Below, piece after piece: positions 5,731 to 7,735 of a stretch of DNA of 7,735 nucleotides. How positions within the stretch are numbered: the first letter of the stretch is position 1; each line of letters opens with the position of its first letter. The DNA lies in contig JAYRWN010000241.1 of assembly GCA_041917975.1 (NCBI GenBank), forward strand, positions 1 to 7,735, in the 5' to 3' direction. Source of the DNA: JAYRWN01 sp041917975. GTDB lineage: Bacteria > Bacteroidota > Bacteroidia > Chitinophagales > Saprospiraceae. The position numbers were made by a program, and so were the translations under genes. Under the pieces are notes generated by a model that was not told where the DNA came from, searched no databases, and worked only from the letters and a program-made list of their open reading frames with translations.

Positions 5731-6359
5731 CGGGAGAGGATTATATTTTGATTGAACTCGGATTTCAGGCGATTATCGTGGGTGACGATAACCAAAGCAG
5801 CTTGCTCTTCCTCTGATAGCTCACGTAAAAGGTGAATCACTTGTTTGCAGTTGTAGTCGTCTAAGGCAGACGTCGGTTCATCGGCCAAAAGTAGCTTTGG
5901 TTTGTTAACCAGGGCCCGGGCGATGGCCACCCGTTGTTGCTCACCCATACTCAGCCGGCCTGGCTGATCTTTTATTTTATGAACCAGGGCTAAACGTTTC
6001 AGCAAGTGTTCGATGCGTGGTTTATCCACTGGTTTTCGCGCCATCGTCTGGGCGTAAGCCAGGTTTTCCGCAACATTTACAGCTCGTAAAAAGTGGGCTT
6101 GTTGGAAAATGATACCGATGTGTTTACCCCGAAAGGTGTCTCGATGAGCACCGGTCATTTGCCAAAGATCCTCACCTTGAATGATGACCTGACCGGATGA
6201 TGGCTTCAATAGTCCTCCCAATATGTGCAATAAGGTGGTTTTACCGCAGCCGGATTGGCCCAGAATCAAAACTTGACCGCCTGGCTGACATTGAAAGTCA
6301 GGAAAAACAAACGAGTTTTGCTCATTGTATTGGTGCCGGATTTTATTTACTTCGATCAT
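5727..6359 (-). CDS. ABC transporter ATP-binding protein (LolD/MacB-like)
   Basis: A 210-residue, single-domain ATPase that powers the permease encoded next. The nucleotide-binding motifs are complete: Walker A GQSGCGKTT (34-42), Q-loop IIFQQ (83-87), signature LSMGEQQRVAIARAL (136-150, a variant of LSGGQ), Walker B KLLLADEP (155-162, Glu161 catalytic), D-loop SALD (164-167) and switch His194. There is no extra substrate-binding or membrane domain, as expected for the LolD/FtsE/MacB-N group. It is the first gene of the operon, and its stop overlaps the permease start (ATGA, 5727-5730), so the pair is coupled. Upstream is the 159-bp region shared with divergent uxuA. On this strand TATTTTAG is a weak match to a -10 box (TAnnTTTG), not firm enough to call. 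Confidence 0.96.
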   Translation of the reverse strand: MIEVNKIRHQYNEQNSFVFPDFQCQPGGQVLILGQSGCGKTTLLHILGGLLKPSSGQVIIQGEDLWQMTGAHRDTFRGKHIGIIFQQAHFLRAVNVAENLAYAQTMARKPVDKPRIEHLLKRLALVHKIKDQPGRLSMGEQQRVAIARALVNKPKLLLADEPTSALDDYNCKQVIHLLRELSEEEQAALVIVTHDNRLKSEFNQNIILSR

Positions 6360-6518
6360 AAAATTTACAGATCCTCTCTAATTTTTTATTTGGCCCGCTA
6401 AAATACAAATTAAACCTGCCCAGAAGGCATTTCAATGGTTAAAAGCCTGCTCCCGGAAATGTTCATTAGAATAATCGGCGGTTAGTGTTAATTTTACACT
6501 TAGTTGTAGCCGTAAAAT
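6360..6518. other. Divergent intergenic region between ABC operon and uxuA
   Basis: This 159-bp region should hold both promoters. Apart from the 17-bp near-palindrome at 6484-6500 and weak TAnnTTTG-like matches on each strand, I see no gene, repeat or RNA fold that I can support. Confidence 0.6.
6484..6500. promoter_or_regulatory. Near-palindromic operator candidate before uxuA
   Basis: AGTGTTAATTTTACACT is a 17-bp near-palindrome (7 of 8 pairs match). It contains TAATTTTA, a one-mismatch fit to TAnnTTTG, so a regulator bound here could block the promoter. It ends 18 bp before the uxuA start. Hexuronate genes are often controlled by GntR or LacI-type regulators, but I cannot assign one. Confidence 0.5.
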
Positions 6519-7700
6519 ATGAAAAAACTTTGGCAAACCTGGCGGTGGTTCGGCCCCCAGGATCTGGTCAGCCTGGCCAACATTCGTCAGACTGGTGCTT
6601 CCGGTATCGTCACTGCGTTACACCACATTCCCAATGGTGAAGTGTGGCCGGTAGAAGACATACTCAAACGCAAAACTATCATAGAAAATGCCGGATTGCA
6701 GTGGGCTGTCATAGAGAGTGTCCCTATCCATGAAGATATTAAACGGCGTACGGGTAACTATAAAAAATATATTGATAACTACATCGCCACCCTGCGCAAT
6801 CTGGCCGAATGTGGGCTGTACACGGTCACTTACAATTTCATGCCCATTGTGGATTGGACCCGTACGGATCTGGACTACCGCTTGCCGGATGGCTCCTCGG
6901 CACTGCGCTTTGATCTGATTGATTTCATAGCTTTTGACTTGTACATCCTGCAGAGGCAGAGTGGGACTACCGACTACACCCAGACCCAAATCAATAAAGC
7001 ACAATACGCCTTTAAGAATATGACCGCTGCAGATATGTCCCGACTTACCCGCAATATTGTGGCCGGGCTGCCGGGTAGCACTACCGACCGTCTAAGCAGT
7101 GTCAATGCTCTTTATGACTTGGTGCAAAGTTATGCCGGCATGGACCACCTGGCCTTTCAGTCTAACCTCATAGATTTTCTTAAGGCCGTTGTTCCAGCCG
7201 CTGCTGAGTCCGGCATAAAACTGGTCATTCATCCGGATGACCCACCTTATTCCTTGTTTGGTCTGCCAAGAATAGTCAGTACCGCTGAAGATGTACACAA
7301 TATTCTCTCTGCCGTGGATTCGGAAGCCAATGGCCTGTGTTTTTGCGCCGGATCCTTTGGCGTACGCACAGATAACGACCTGCCAGCCATGATTCGTTAC
7401 TGGGGACACCGCATTAATTTTATCCATTTGCGCTCCACCAAACGGGATGAATTTGGCAACTTCCACGAAGCGGCCCATCTGGAAGGCGACGTCGATATGT
7501 ATGCGGTGATGAAAGAACTATGCATCGAACAACAAAAGCGGGATAAGCCGGTACCCATGCGCCCCGACCATGGTCATAAACTCCTTGATGATCTGGACAA
7601 GCCCTTTAACCCTGGCTACCCAGCCATCGGACGTCTGCGTGGACTAGCTGAATTGAGGGGGTTGGAAATGGGTATTTTAGGTTCAATGGCGGAAGAGTAA
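6519..7700 (+). CDS. uxuA: Mannonate dehydratase (EC 4.2.1.8)
   Basis: The enzyme removes water from D-mannonate to give 2-keto-3-deoxygluconate in glucuronate catabolism (cytoplasm, Mn2+ dependent). At 393 residues it has the usual UxuA length. The start MKKLWQTWRWFGPQD, the GASGIVTALHHIPNGEVW segment (26-43) and YNFMPIVDWTRTDL (105-118) are diagnostic. The four metal ligands expected from family structures are all visible: His238 (VIHPDDPP), Cys276 (CAGSFG), His303 (NFIHLRS) and Asp350 (MRPDHGH). Nothing looks broken. The ATG at 6519 fits the family start. It is transcribed away from the ABC operon, after a near-palindromic operator candidate. Fructuronate reductase (uxuB) often sits nearby, but the window ends 35 bp after this gene, so that is not testable here. 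Confidence 0.98.
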   Translation: MKKLWQTWRWFGPQDLVSLANIRQTGASGIVTALHHIPNGEVWPVEDILKRKTIIENAGLQWAVIESVPIHEDIKRRTGNYKKYIDNYIATLRNLAECGLYTVTYNFMPIVDWTRTDLDYRLPDGSSALRFDLIDFIAFDLYILQRQSGTTDYTQTQINKAQYAFKNMTAADMSRLTRNIVAGLPGSTTDRLSSVNALYDLVQSYAGMDHLAFQSNLIDFLKAVVPAAAESGIKLVIHPDDPPYSLFGLPRIVSTAEDVHNILSAVDSEANGLCFCAGSFGVRTDNDLPAMIRYWGHRINFIHLRSTKRDEFGNFHEAAHLEGDVDMYAVMKELCIEQQKRDKPVPMRPDHGHKLLDDLDKPFNPGYPAIGRLRGLAELRGLEMGILGSMAEE

Positions 7701-7735
7701 ACCAAATTTACCTGGCTGTTTTTGCTACAGAATTA

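Noticed and set aside
6618..7004. 128-residue open frame on the minus strand within uxuA
   Set aside because: It is antisense to a strongly supported gene, has no family-like motifs, and is best explained as a shadow of uxuA codon use. The same applies to 7092-7478 on the minus strand.

Overview
The window looks like chromosomal DNA of a member of the Bacteroidota. The signs are a truncated secreted TPR protein, an OlsF/hemolysin-like GNAT lipid acyltransferase paired with a PlsC protein, weak Shine-Dalgarno sites, and one good match to the Bacteroidota promoter form (TTTG, spacer, TAnnTTTG). No genus can be named from sequence alone. No insertion sequence, phage gene or CRISPR array was seen.

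Layout. Positions 1-532 (minus strand) hold the start of a TPR protein that runs off the left edge. Positions 649-1494 (minus) are panC. Positions 1495-2078 are a 584-bp intergenic region with two parts. The left part is very AT-rich and full of short direct and inverted repeats. The right part (1793-1959) folds, by hand, into a complete tRNA cloverleaf whose variable region is about 97 nt instead of 4-20 nt; it has its own promoter-like sequence and a T-tract at its 3' end. Positions 2079-4375 (plus) are a two-gene operon: an OlsF-like O-acyl/N-acyltransferase fusion and a stand-alone PlsC/OlsA-like acyltransferase, overlapping by 4 bp. Positions 4381-6359 (minus) are a two-gene ABC transporter operon, ATPase then FtsX/MacB-type permease, also overlapping by 4 bp and convergent with the lipid operon across a 5-bp gap. 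Positions 6519-7700 (plus) are uxuA, divergent from the transporter across a 159-bp intergenic region with a near-palindromic operator candidate.

How the genes fit together. The lipid operon probably makes an acyloxyacyl amino-acid lipid (ornithine, glycine or similar). The fusion's N-terminal O-acyltransferase domain seems to have lost both catalytic residues, while the next gene has an intact HX4D/PEGT acyltransferase, so the second acylation step has probably moved to the separate protein. The ABC system resembles LolD/MacB-like transporters, and its permease carries a His/Glu-rich extracytoplasmic stretch that hints at metal binding. panC (pantothenate synthesis) and uxuA (hexuronate breakdown) are ordinary metabolic genes.

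The strongest candidate for something undescribed is the tRNA-like RNA at 1793-1959 together with the repeat-rich promoter region in front of it.
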